DNA of 64,000 nt, taken from JAKQDH01 sp029558835 (lineage in GTDB: Bacteria > Planctomycetota > Phycisphaerae > UBA1845). This document shows, piece after piece, positions 17,074-26,900 of this stretch; the stretch's first letter is position 1, and every line of letters starts with the position of its first letter. The notes under the pieces are model-generated. The model had not been told where the DNA came from and did no database searches. It worked only from the letters and a program-made list of their open reading frames with translations. The stretch lies in NCBI GenBank assembly GCA_035356615.1, contig DAOQSN010000015.1, positions 40,040-104,039 of the forward strand, read 5' to 3'. The translations under genes were made by a program, and so were the position numbers.

Positions 17074-20000
17074 ATGAGGTCGCACCCGATGCCGTCTCGC
17101 CTGCTTTGCGGGCGTAGTTTCCGGATCCCGAACCGTGGGGATACTGTGCAGTTGCTGCCGCTGCTTCTGGCGGGGCTGGTCCTGGTGCTGGGGGCACCGA
17201 CGGCCTGGGCAGCCGACCCGAACCCAGCCTCCAGCGGCACCTACTCGATGCAGAACTGGGTGGACGGCGGCTTCACCGACAGTGATGACCTGACCGTCGA
17301 CCCCAGCATCAGCATCACCATTCAGATGGACGCCAACTCGCCCAAGATCGCCAACTTCACCATCGGGGCGGGCTCGACCGTCACCATTGACTTCCTTGCC
17401 TTTGGCAACAAGTTCAAGATCGGTGACGGCGCCACGGCCGGCACCATCACCTACGGCTCGGCCACGTCGGTGCTGCGTGTGGCAGGCACCAACGCCTCGG
17501 CCGGCTTCCAGGCGACCGCCAACACCAACACGGCCATCACCATCACCGCCACCGCCGGTAGCACTCCGGTCAACGTGGCCGACTATGGCGCCGGCGTGCT
17601 GGCCAACAACTGGTTCCTCGCCGACCACGGGCTGACCGTGTCCAGCGCCAACATCACCTCCTGCACGCTGGACACCATTTACATCGGTGGCAATAGCGCC
17701 AACACCAAGCTGACCTTCGGCATGACGACGGCACTGACGCAGATCGTCCCCCAGGGTGACTTCGGCGTCACGATCGGACAGGATGTCACCGTCACCGTCG
17801 ACAACAACAACGCCATCACGATGAGCACCGGCGACGTGCTCACCGTAACGGGCAACGCGGGCGGCGGCACGGAGACCTTCGACGCGGAGATCGTGCTCAG
17901 CGGCGGGGAGATCAACTTCGTCACGGCGGCCGTGCAGGGCACCGGCATCGAGGTGGACAGCAACGGCGGCATCATTGACGCCGACGCAAGCTGCACGGTA
18001 ACCATGGGCACCATCGCCGGCAACCTGACCCTGGAGCCGGCCGTCGGTACGACGATTACCGGGACCTTCGACATCGACGCCAACATGCTCACGCTCAACG
18101 ACGTGGGGACGGTCAGCGCCGTCACCATGGACACCGCCGGCGGCACGCTCGACGTGAACGCCAGTGGCACGATCACGACGCTGACCTTCACGTCCAACAG
18201 CACGATCGACCTCGACGTTGACACCAAGGCCCTCACCGTGACCAACCCGATCACGCTGGGCGCGTACACGATGTCGATCGTCGGTTCCGGTGCCGGCGGA
18301 GCGGAGACTCTCACCGCCACCGTGAACATGACGAGCGGCTCGTCGAGCATCGCGGTCACCGGCGCGGACGCCGACAACATCGGCGGCCTGACCGTCAACG
18401 TCAGCGCGGACAACGCCACCATCGACACGGACATCAACACCAACTTCACGGCCGTGGCCATGACCGCCGACACCGGCGACCTGACCCTGCAAGTCGGCGC
18501 CAAGACCTTTGCGGGCCCCATTACCGTCAACAACAACACGTTGTTGATCGCCGAGGCGGGGGCCGGCACTCTGTCGTCGGTCACGCTGAACTCGGCCAGC
18601 GGCGTGGTCGACCTCAACACCGCAAAAACGATCACTGCCCTGAACGCGACGCTGACCACCGGCTCGGCCACCCTGCACAACGGGGCCACCCTGGGCGGCA
18701 CCATCACCCTCAGTGGGGCGGGCGGCACGCTGCTGGTCGATGAAACCGGCCAGCTCACCAATGTGGTCATCTCGGGCGCCGGCGCCACGCTCGACGTGAA
18801 TGCGACGTGCACGGTCAGCGGCACGTTTGATCTGACCGCCAGCGCCATCGTGGACGTGGCGCCCACCAAGACGCTCACCGCGAGCGACGGCATCGATACG
18901 CAGACCAACACCCTGACCCTACCCGGCACCGGCACGGTGAGCGCGGTGGACCTCGACGGCGCGGCCGGCAGCGTGGCCTTCAGCGCGGCCGGTACGGTGA
19001 CGACCCTGACCACCACGGCCCTCGGCACCATCACCGCCAATGCCAACGCCACGATCACCACGCTGAGCCTCGGCGGCAACCTGGGCATCACGTTCGGCAA
19101 CGGCGTCAACCTGACGGTGACCAACAACTTCAACGTCGGCGCCAACACCCTGACGCTGACCGGCTCGGGTGGGGGTGCCCAGGAGACCTTCACCACCAGT
19201 GGCGCCAACGGCATCGTGCTGAACAACAACGGCTCGAATCTCACCGTCGCCGAGACGGCGGCCGCCGACGACCTGACCGGTTTCAAGGTCACCGTCAGCG
19301 GCGCGGTGTCGCCCAACATCGACATCAACGAGACGTGCAGCCCGGCCTCGATCACCCAGACGGCCACCGCCGCCTCCACGCTGACCATGACGGTCGCCGG
19401 CGTCAAGACGTGCACCACGACCGTCAACATTCACGACAATACCCTCACCCTCGACGGCACCGGGACCGTCTCGACGGTGACCACCGGCACCACCGGCGGC
19501 ACGCTCGACGTGAACGAGAGTTGCACGGTCGGCACGCTCACGCTGAGCAGTCTGGCCGCGACCGAAGGCTTCACGCTCGACGTGGCCGGCACCAAGAACC
19601 TGACCATCACCAACGCCGTCTCCGTGCCCGCGGGGGTAATCCTCACCTACAAGGGTGAGAACGCCGCCAACACCAAGACCCTGACGCTGACCGGAGGCTT
19701 GAGCCTCGCCGGCAATGCCTCCGAGCTGGCGCTGACCACCGACGTGAGCGGGACGATGGCCATCGCCGGCACGATCACTTCCGCATCGAACACGTCAGCG
19801 ACCATCATCGACCTCAACACCAAGACCAACACCCTCACCGACCTGGAACTTGACGACAGTTGCACGATCGAGTGCGACTCCAGCGCCGACACCTGTACGC
19901 TGACGATCGCCAGCGCCGTGAACGTCGACGCCGGCGCCGTGCTCAAGTTCACCGGCACCGACGACGCCAACGCCGACACCCTGACCTTCACCGGCGGCCT

Positions 20001-23000
20001 GAGCCTCAACGGGGCGGCCGCGGAGCTCGAGGTCAGCGGCGACGCCACGACCGCCATGGTGGTCGGTGGCGCCGTCACCGGCGATACCGCCGGCGGCATC
20101 ATCGACATCGACAACACGACGACCTTCAGCGGCACGGTGGACGCCAACGCCGCCCTCACGGTCGACGTCGCCAACGGCGAAACGATGACCATAGCCAACG
20201 GTGTCGACACAAACACCAGCACCCTGACCCTCAGCGGCACGGGTACGGTGAGCAAGGTGGACATCGACGGCGCGGGTGGCGCGGTGAACACCACCGCCAA
20301 CGGCGTCATCACCACGCTGACGCAGACTGCCAGCGGCAGCCTCAATATCGACGACGATTTCACGATCACGAATGACATGACGGTCGGAGCCACCCTGGCG
20401 GTGGACGTGGCCGCCACCAAGACCCTCAGCTTCACCAACAACAACGGCACCGATGACGGGTTCGACGTGGGCGCCAACACGCTCACCGTCTCCGGCGACG
20501 GCACCATCGACGAGGTGACACTCGACACGGCCGCCTTCACGCTCGACGTGGACGACGGTGACATTACCGTCTCGTCGCTCAACGTCAGCGCGGCCGGGAC
20601 CCTGGACATCGCCACCGGGCAGACCTGGAGCCATACCTTTGCCGCCGACACCAACAACCTGACCCTGAGTGGCGGGGGGACGCTCGACACGCTCACCATC
20701 ACCGTCCCCGACAGCGCCACGCGGACAATCACCGTGTCCACGGGGGTCACTCCTACCATCACCACCTTCACGCCCACCTGGGCGGGGTCCGGCACCCTGC
20801 TCTTCACCACCACCGGCAACCTGGCCGTCACGAGTAAGCTGACGCCGGACGCCGGTAACACGGTGCAGAAGACCGGCGCGGGTACCCTGACGCTCACGGG
20901 CGGCTTCGGGCTGGACAACGCCAACGTGGACCTGGACATCGACACCGGCACGGTGGTCGTCGGCGTGGCCGGCGGTGGCGACGCCGCCGTGAACCTGACC
21001 TTCGGGGATGACGCCAACTCCGTCGACGTCGCCAACGGCGCCACCCTGACCACCTTCGGCGCGATCACCGGCGTCGCCGGCGGCAACACCAACTTCAGCG
21101 TGGGCGCCACCGGTACGCTCAATCTCAATGCCAGCGCCGGCAAGACTCTGACCATCGCGCAGAACAACGACTTTGAGTGGGACGGGACCATCAACATCGC
21201 CGGCACGAACAGCGACTACACGCTGGCCGGCGCGTTCATCTATCAGATGGGCAGCGTCAACATCAACACCACCGGCTCGCTGATCTATACGGTGACCGAA
21301 GGCAAGATCGACTTCCAACCCGGCTCGACGGTGACCCTGACGGGCAACGCCACGCTGACGCTGGGCAGCAACACCGACGGGCAGGAGGTCATCCTCGACA
21401 CCGTCGGCGACACCGGCACCTTCACCATCAACCGGGGTGCCTCGGACAACCTCACCTTCGATCACACCAGCGTCTCCCGCTGCACCTACGCCAGCAACAG
21501 CGGTTGCGGTGCCACGGGCGACAGCATCACGCTGACGAACGTGGACCTCGGCACCGGCACCAACAACTGGATGAACGGGTGCCCAGGCCCTGCCGGTGGC
21601 GGCGGCTACACTCCGCCCGCCAACGACAATGCCAATGAGAACGACAACGAGCCGGAACAGGACGACCAGTTCGCCACCGACGCTGCGAACGCCGTCGCCA
21701 GCAGCAGCGGCACCGCGACCGTCTCGATGGAGACGCCCTCCGGCACCTCGGCCCGGGTCTCCGTCAGCGGATTGACCGCCGGCGCCGAAGTCTCGGCGAC
21801 GCTCGAGGACGGCAACTCCGTCGGCACCACCGCAGGCATGGTCGGCGGCAACGGCGCAGGCAACGCCGTCCCGCGCACGCTCACCCTCACCAGTTCGGCT
21901 GAGGACGGGACGTTCGAGGCCGTGGTACGGCTCATCCTCACCGCCTCCGACCTCGCCACCGCGGACGTGTCGGGTGAGCAAGTCGGCCTGTACGTCTACG
22001 ACCAGCCCACCCAAACCTGGACCCTGGCGGGCTGGAACAACCGCGGGCAGAGCACGCCCACCGGTACCGTCGGTGACTACGGCGTTTACACTGATTCCGC
22101 CGGCCGGACCGTCGTCTGGGCGACCGTGGACCACTTCTCCATCTTCGCCGCCGGAGAGGTGAACGCCTACACCTTGGACACCTCCGCATCCCCGGAGGCG
22201 GGCGGCTCGGTCACGACGGCACCGTCCCTCAGTGTTTACTCAGAGGGAATGACGGTTAGCCTGACCGCAACGCCGGCCAGTGGCTATGAGTTCCTCGGTT
22301 GGTCGGGAGATGTGGCGCAGGCCGACGCCGGCGACCCGCAACTGACCGTCACCATGGACGCTGCCCGCAGCCTCGTCGCCGAGTTCGGCGAAGTGCAATA
22401 CTACTACTCGCTCGCGCTGACCATCGACGGCGAGAACGGTGGCACCGTGACCGTCTCTCCTGACCAGGACGAGTACCTGGAGGGAACGGTCGTGACCCTG
22501 ACGGCCGTGCCGGCCAACGGTTATGAGTTCGCCGGCTGGTCCGGCGACGTCACCGCCACCACGACCCGCATCACCGTGACCATGGACGAGTCCAAGTCCC
22601 TCGCGGCCCGGTTCGTGCAGACGGTCAATCAGTACCGGCTCGTCGTGGCCGTCGACCCGATCGGTGCGGCGGATGTCGTGATGTCGCCGAACCGCGACTA
22701 CTACGACGCGGGCACGCGGGTGACCCTCACCGTCGTGCCGAAGACGGGCTACAGCTTCGAGCGCTGGGTCGGCAGTGCTTCCAGCACCCGCTCGACCCTG
22801 ACGGTGACTGTCAACAGTGACATGCAGATCACCGCGATGATGGCACCCGCCCAGACGCTGCTGTACCAACTCTCGATCGTCGTCGAGCCGGTACGCGGCG
22901 GGCGCGTCGTCATGCCGGCCGAACTTACCAATGAGTTCGAGCCGGGCGGGACCACCACCCTGACCGCCGTGCCCGAGGACGGCTACGAGTTCGTCGGCTG

Positions 23001-23190
23001 GGACGGCGACGTCGACGGTACCGACAACCCCATTACCGTGACCGTCTACGATGACACGACCGTCATCGCCCGGTTCCAGCGGATCGCCGGTACGCCGAAC
23101 ACCAGGTTCTGCGGCGCTACCGGGATGATCATCTGGCCGCTGACGTTCCTGATGCTGGTCGGGACGCGCTGCCGGAAGTGGCGGCGGTAA
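17074..23190 (+). CDS. giant repetitive surface protein with beta-repeats, choice-of-anchor-like domain and four InlB-like repeats
   Basis: This is a predicted exported adhesin or surface-layer-like protein of about 2,038 aa. ATG 17074 is chosen because AGGAGA lies 7 nt upstream. A signal peptide spans residues 1-46 (hydrophobic LLPLLLAGLVLVLGA, cut after TAWA). Residues ~50-1510 are Thr/Asp/Asn/Gly/Val-rich with recurring NTLTLSGTGTVS and GGTLDVN units, as in right-handed beta-solenoids. A short Asn/Asp/Glu linker is at about 1515. Residues ~1530-1695 resemble the choice-of-anchor U domain (VGLYVYDQPTQTW; VDHFSIFAAG). Four InlB-like repeats (GYEFxGWSGDV) span ~1697-2005. The C terminus is a membrane segment ending in CRKWRR, like a sorting tail. 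Cys recurs as SCT in successive repeats. No secretion gene is adjacent. Confidence 0.85.
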   Translation: MRSHPMPSRLLCGRSFRIPNRGDTVQLLPLLLAGLVLVLGAPTAWAADPNPASSGTYSMQNWVDGGFTDSDDLTVDPSISITIQMDANSPKIANFTIGAGSTVTIDFLAFGNKFKIGDGATAGTITYGSATSVLRVAGTNASAGFQATANTNTAITITATAGSTPVNVADYGAGVLANNWFLADHGLTVSSANITSCTLDTIYIGGNSANTKLTFGMTTALTQIVPQGDFGVTIGQDVTVTVDNNNAITMSTGDVLTVTGNAGGGTETFDAEIVLSGGEINFVTAAVQGTGIEVDSNGGIIDADASCTVTMGTIAGNLTLEPAVGTTITGTFDIDANMLTLNDVGTVSAVTMDTAGGTLDVNASGTITTLTFTSNSTIDLDVDTKALTVTNPITLGAYTMSIVGSGAGGAETLTATVNMTSGSSSIAVTGADADNIGGLTVNVSADNATIDTDINTNFTAVAMTADTGDLTLQVGAKTFAGPITVNNNTLLIAEAGAGTLSSVTLNSASGVVDLNTAKTITALNATLTTGSATLHNGATLGGTITLSGAGGTLLVDETGQLTNVVISGAGATLDVNATCTVSGTFDLTASAIVDVAPTKTLTASDGIDTQTNTLTLPGTGTVSAVDLDGAAGSVAFSAAGTVTTLTTTALGTITANANATITTLSLGGNLGITFGNGVNLTVTNNFNVGANTLTLTGSGGGAQETFTTSGANGIVLNNNGSNLTVAETAAADDLTGFKVTVSGAVSPNIDINETCSPASITQTATAASTLTMTVAGVKTCTTTVNIHDNTLTLDGTGTVSTVTTGTTGGTLDVNESCTVGTLTLSSLAATEGFTLDVAGTKNLTITNAVSVPAGVILTYKGENAANTKTLTLTGGLSLAGNASELALTTDVSGTMAIAGTITSASNTSATIIDLNTKTNTLTDLELDDSCTIECDSSADTCTLTIASAVNVDAGAVLKFTGTDDANADTLTFTGGLSLNGAAAELEVSGDATTAMVVGGAVTGDTAGGIIDIDNTTTFSGTVDANAALTVDVANGETMTIANGVDTNTSTLTLSGTGTVSKVDIDGAGGAVNTTANGVITTLTQTASGSLNIDDDFTITNDMTVGATLAVDVAATKTLSFTNNNGTDDGFDVGANTLTVSGDGTIDEVTLDTAAFTLDVDDGDITVSSLNVSAAGTLDIATGQTWSHTFAADTNNLTLSGGGTLDTLTITVPDSATRTITVSTGVTPTITTFTPTWAGSGTLLFTTTGNLAVTSKLTPDAGNTVQKTGAGTLTLTGGFGLDNANVDLDIDTGTVVVGVAGGGDAAVNLTFGDDANSVDVANGATLTTFGAITGVAGGNTNFSVGATGTLNLNASAGKTLTIAQNNDFEWDGTINIAGTNSDYTLAGAFIYQMGSVNINTTGSLIYTVTEGKIDFQPGSTVTLTGNATLTLGSNTDGQEVILDTVGDTGTFTINRGASDNLTFDHTSVSRCTYASNSGCGATGDSITLTNVDLGTGTNNWMNGCPGPAGGGGYTPPANDNANENDNEPEQDDQFATDAANAVASSSGTATVSMETPSGTSARVSVSGLTAGAEVSATLEDGNSVGTTAGMVGGNGAGNAVPRTLTLTSSAEDGTFEAVVRLILTASDLATADVSGEQVGLYVYDQPTQTWTLAGWNNRGQSTPTGTVGDYGVYTDSAGRTVVWATVDHFSIFAAGEVNAYTLDTSASPEAGGSVTTAPSLSVYSEGMTVSLTATPASGYEFLGWSGDVAQADAGDPQLTVTMDAARSLVAEFGEVQYYYSLALTIDGENGGTVTVSPDQDEYLEGTVVTLTAVPANGYEFAGWSGDVTATTTRITVTMDESKSLAARFVQTVNQYRLVVAVDPIGAADVVMSPNRDYYDAGTRVTLTVVPKTGYSFERWVGSASSTRSTLTVTVNSDMQITAMMAPAQTLLYQLSIVVEPVRGGRVVMPAELTNEFEPGGTTTLTAVPEDGYEFVGWDGDVDGTDNPITVTVYDDTTVIARFQRIAGTPNTRFCGATGMIIWPLTFLMLVGTRCRKWRR

Positions 23191-23250
23191 TCCACCTGGC
23201 GGCGGAGCCCCTACCCGGGGTCGCCGCCTGACCATGAGGTACTGACCCAT

Positions 23251-23293
23251 ACCGGTGCTGGGACGGGTTGCTCCAACCCGTTCCAGCACCGGT
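23251..23293 (+). terminator. strong hairpin after the giant surface-protein gene
   Basis: ACCGGTGCTGGGACGGGTT, a 5-nt loop (GCTCC) and AACCCGTTCCAGCACCGGT form a 19-bp stem with one G-T wobble, 60 nt after the stop. There is no clear T run after it, so it may end transcription in another way or stabilise the 3' end of the long mRNA. Confidence 0.6.
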
Positions 23294-23390
23294 CTTCTGC
23301 GCACTTCCCTCCCCCCGTGTCGTGCCCGCCTGACCCTATGACAGGTCGTCGCGCCCACCTATAATACGCCCGGCAACGGGAGCGACGCTG

Positions 23391-23987
23391 ATGAAGCTGT
23401 ACACGCGCAGCGGCGATGGGGGCGAAACCGGCCTCTACGGCGGGGCCCGGGTCCTTAAGTGCCACCTCCGCATCGCCGCTTGTGGCGACGTGGACGAAAC
23501 CAACGCCGCGCTCGGCCTGGTGCTGGCGGCCGGATGTGATGCTGAGACCGGCGAGACCATCCGGCTCATCCAACGGGACTTGTTCTCGGCCGGCGCGGAA
23601 CTGGCCGACATCCCGGCGGGCGGAGCCCGCCCGACCCGGCCGCAGGCGCGGGGTTCAGTCCCCGTGCGGCTCGAGGATCAGGTGGCCCGGCTGGAACAGT
23701 GGATCGACGCCGCCTGCGCTGAAGCCGGTCCCTTGCGGCACTTCGTGTTGCCGGGCGGGACAGCCGCCGCCGCCGCCCTGCACGCCGCACGCACCGTCTG
23801 CCGGCGGGCTGAACGTAGCGTCGTCGCGCTCGCCCAGCAGGAACCCGTCGCCCGGGGTATACTCGCCTACCTGAACCGTTTGAGTGACCTGCTGTTCGCC
23901 CTCGCTCGGCGGGCAAACCATCGGGCAGGCACCCCGGATATCCTGTGGAGCGGACCCGCTGGGTCCCAGGACAATCAGACGCGCTGA
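23391..23987 (+). CDS. ATP:cob(I)alamin adenosyltransferase, PduO type
   Basis: This enzyme transfers the adenosyl group of ATP to cob(I)alamin, making adenosylcobalamin. The 198-aa protein shows the family features: N-terminal ATP loop YTRSGDGGETGL, DVDETNAALG, the helix pair FVLPGGTAAAAALHAAR and VCRRAERSVVAL, and YLNRLSDLLFALAR. These match PduO/MmaB rather than CobA. ATG 23391 is preceded by CGGGAG. The stop is 3 nt before the next gene's start. No B12-dependent enzyme or cobalamin riboswitch was seen nearby. Confidence 0.93.
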   Translation: MKLYTRSGDGGETGLYGGARVLKCHLRIAACGDVDETNAALGLVLAAGCDAETGETIRLIQRDLFSAGAELADIPAGGARPTRPQARGSVPVRLEDQVARLEQWIDAACAEAGPLRHFVLPGGTAAAAALHAARTVCRRAERSVVALAQQEPVARGILAYLNRLSDLLFALARRANHRAGTPDILWSGPAGSQDNQTR

Positions 23988-23990
23988 CCG

Positions 23991-26900
23991 ATGCGGCGCT
24001 GCCACGCTTTCCCGCGGTCGTCTGCTATGCCCGGTGTCGTACGCATCCGTGAGTCGGAGGGCTTGCAGCCCTATCAGGTCGTGCTCCTGGCCATCGTCGC
24101 CCTCACGCTGGCCGGCTGTTGCCTGTTGCTCAGCGCGCCCCGCTCCGAGCAACTCGTCGACGGAGCTCGGGAGTGGTCGCCCGGCTCCACCCTGGAGGCC
24201 GTCGTCGCCGTGCTCTGCCTCAACTACCGGGCGCCGACCCTGTACGCGGGCGAAGTCAAGGTGCTCGTCCTCAACCTCGGAACCGCCCTGGCTCTGGCGG
24301 TGCTGGCCATCGCGCTGGCCACCGGCAAACCGGTCGGCGAGACCGCCGTGGAAGCCGGCGACGGCGAACCAACCGACCCCCTTACCCTCGACCGAAAACG
24401 GCACATCGCCCCGCTGTACGCCGCGCAGGTACTGGTGGTCCTCTACCTGCTGTGGTCGCTGGCCAGCAGCCGCTGGTCTGCGGCCCCCGAGCTTGCCCGC
24501 GGCGGAACCATCCTGCTCGCCCTGCAATACGCTTGGGCGCTGGCACTGGGGCTGGGTCTCAACCCCCGCGGTGCACGCGTGGCCGCCCGCGCCGTCGTCA
24601 TCATCACGGCCGTCACGTCGGCGGTCGCGCTCTGGTACTACTATGAACGCAACCCAGTGCTGCGGGCGAAGTTCCCGTTCGGGAACCCTCTGTTCCTGGC
24701 GGCCGCCCTGCTTCCGGGCCTCCTGGTGGCCGGGGCATGGTTCGTGGAGACGGTCCGCGGACGCGTCGAGGGAAACGAAACCGTCCTGCTCATCGGGGAC
24801 GGTCACACCTGGTGGGTAAGGTTCCGCACGGCCCTGCGGCTGCACCCCGCGCGCGAGGGGACGGCACTGGTCGTCAGCGCTGCGACACTGGTGCTGGGCA
24901 TCTGGGCCTTCATCCTCGCGGACTCACGCGGGGCCCAGGCAGGACTGGTGTTCGCCTTGTTGGCGGCGGCATTCTTTGCTTTGCGGGGATGGTGGCGGGC
25001 GGTACCGGTGGGGCTGGCGGTCGTGGCGGGCGTGGCGGGAGCGGCCCTGCTCAGCGCTCAGACCGACGTGGCCTCCCCCACGGGACGAGATGCTACCGCG
25101 CGCCTCCGCCTCTATGCCTGGTCGTATGCGTGGCGGATGTTCGAGCAGGCACCGCTGAAGGGACACGGGCAGGGCGGCTTCGTACTGGCGGGCGACGGCT
25201 TCGTCATCGACGACGTGCTCGAGGACCCGCTGCCCTTCGTGGCCCGTCTGGCCCACGCCCATAACGAGTGGCTCGAAGTGCTCGCGGACTTGGGAGCGGT
25301 CGGGCTCGTGCTGGTGGCCGGCGTGATCCTGCTGACCCTTCGGGCGGGGATGGCCGCTCTGCAAGATCGACGCCCACCGCCGGGCTTGCCGGATGGCAGG
25401 GAGGGGCGCTGGCTGCTGGTGGCACTTCTGGCCGCTTTGGTCGGAATGGTCGTGGAAGAAATGTTCGACGTCGGCCTGCGCGTCTCCGACGTGCCGCCCA
25501 TGTTCTACACCGTGCTGGGTCTGATCTGGGCGTTCTCCCGACCGGAGCGCGGGGGGCTGGTAGCCTGGCTGGTGAGACACCCCGGCGGGCGCGCCGGGGG
25601 CGGCGTGGTCGCCGTGACGGCCGCCCTCGCCGCGCTGTGGCTGGCGCAGCAGGACTTCGCCGCCGCTCGGGCCACCTACTCGGTCGAGGATGCCCTCCAG
25701 AACGACAAGTATGAGCAGGCGATCAAGCTGGCGGAAACCGCGCGGCACCAACTCAACCCCCAACGGGCTTTGAGCAACCTCTTCCGCTTAGGCGAGGCCC
25801 ACGCCCGCAGCGCCCGGCAGCTTCAGGCACGCGCCTCCGACCGTCGACAGCGCGCGCAGCAGACCGACCCCCCCGACGAGAAGCTGCTCCTGCTCGCCGC
25901 TCAGGACTATTCCGCCAGCGAGGAACACTGCAAGGAAGGCAGCAAGGTGCTCAAGGAAGTGGTATCCCGCGCGCCCACGTACTTGAACCAGGGCTACCTC
26001 GAGTATCTCCTGCTGGTCACCCAGGCGGACAACCCCACCGCCCGCAACGCGCCGGGTGAACGTGAGCTCCTGCTCGCCGGCGCCCGGCTGGCACTCGACC
26101 GCGAGTTGCAGCGGCAGCCCTACAATCCCGAGCTGTCGCTCGCCTACGTGCAGTTGGCTTTTGCCGAAGTTGAACCGGCGCTCGTGCTGGACATCATGGC
26201 GCGCCCACTGCGCCACCACAGCATCACCTTGCCGGTCGTGCAGACCCTGCTGGCGCTGGCGAGCGAGCCCACGTTTGAGGATGAGTTTGAAGGGCTGGTG
26301 GCGCAGGCACAAGCGGCCTTGGGGAACATGTTCATCGCCGCCCCGCCCGAGGGAACGTCGGCGCCACCGGCGCCGGAGCTCGAGTCCCCGGCTGTCCCCG
26401 CTGACCGAGCCGTTTCCCCACCCCGACCGGACACCGCCGGGCCTGATCGCTGGGCGCCGGAGAAGCTCAGGCTGGCGGCCACCCTGCGCTTCTGGCAGGG
26501 CGATTACGCCGGGGCCGCGGAGGTGCTTGAACAGACCGCCCCCGTCTATGATCGTTTGGCCGCCACGGCTCCCTACGGAGCGGCCGCGGCCTGGTTCGAG
26601 TTGGCCGACTGCCGCTTCCATGCCGACCCGACGGACCCGCAGCGCGCCCTGACCGCGGCCCATCGCGCTCTGGAGTTGACACCCAGTTCGCAGGATGGAC
26701 GTCGCCTGCGCCGCGCCGTGCAGCAGCGCGTGGTCACTTACGAGCTGGCCGCCGACAACGAAGCCGAAGCCCGCCGACAACTGCACGAACTGCTGGGCGC
26801 GTCCCGCCCGGCGGAGCAGGTTCAGCGTGAGCTGGGCGTCAGCTACGCGCGGATGTGCTACCAGCTCCTGCAGCGACGAAAGGAAGGGCTGCGCGTTCCA

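Noticed and set aside
17679..22134. Several very long open frames (500-780 codons) on the strand opposite the giant surface-protein gene
   Set aside because: They mirror the biased codons of the Thr/Asp/Gly/Val-rich repeats, giving Val/Ala/Ser- or Gly/Asp/Arg/His-rich products. No domain, signal or ribosome-binding site supports them.
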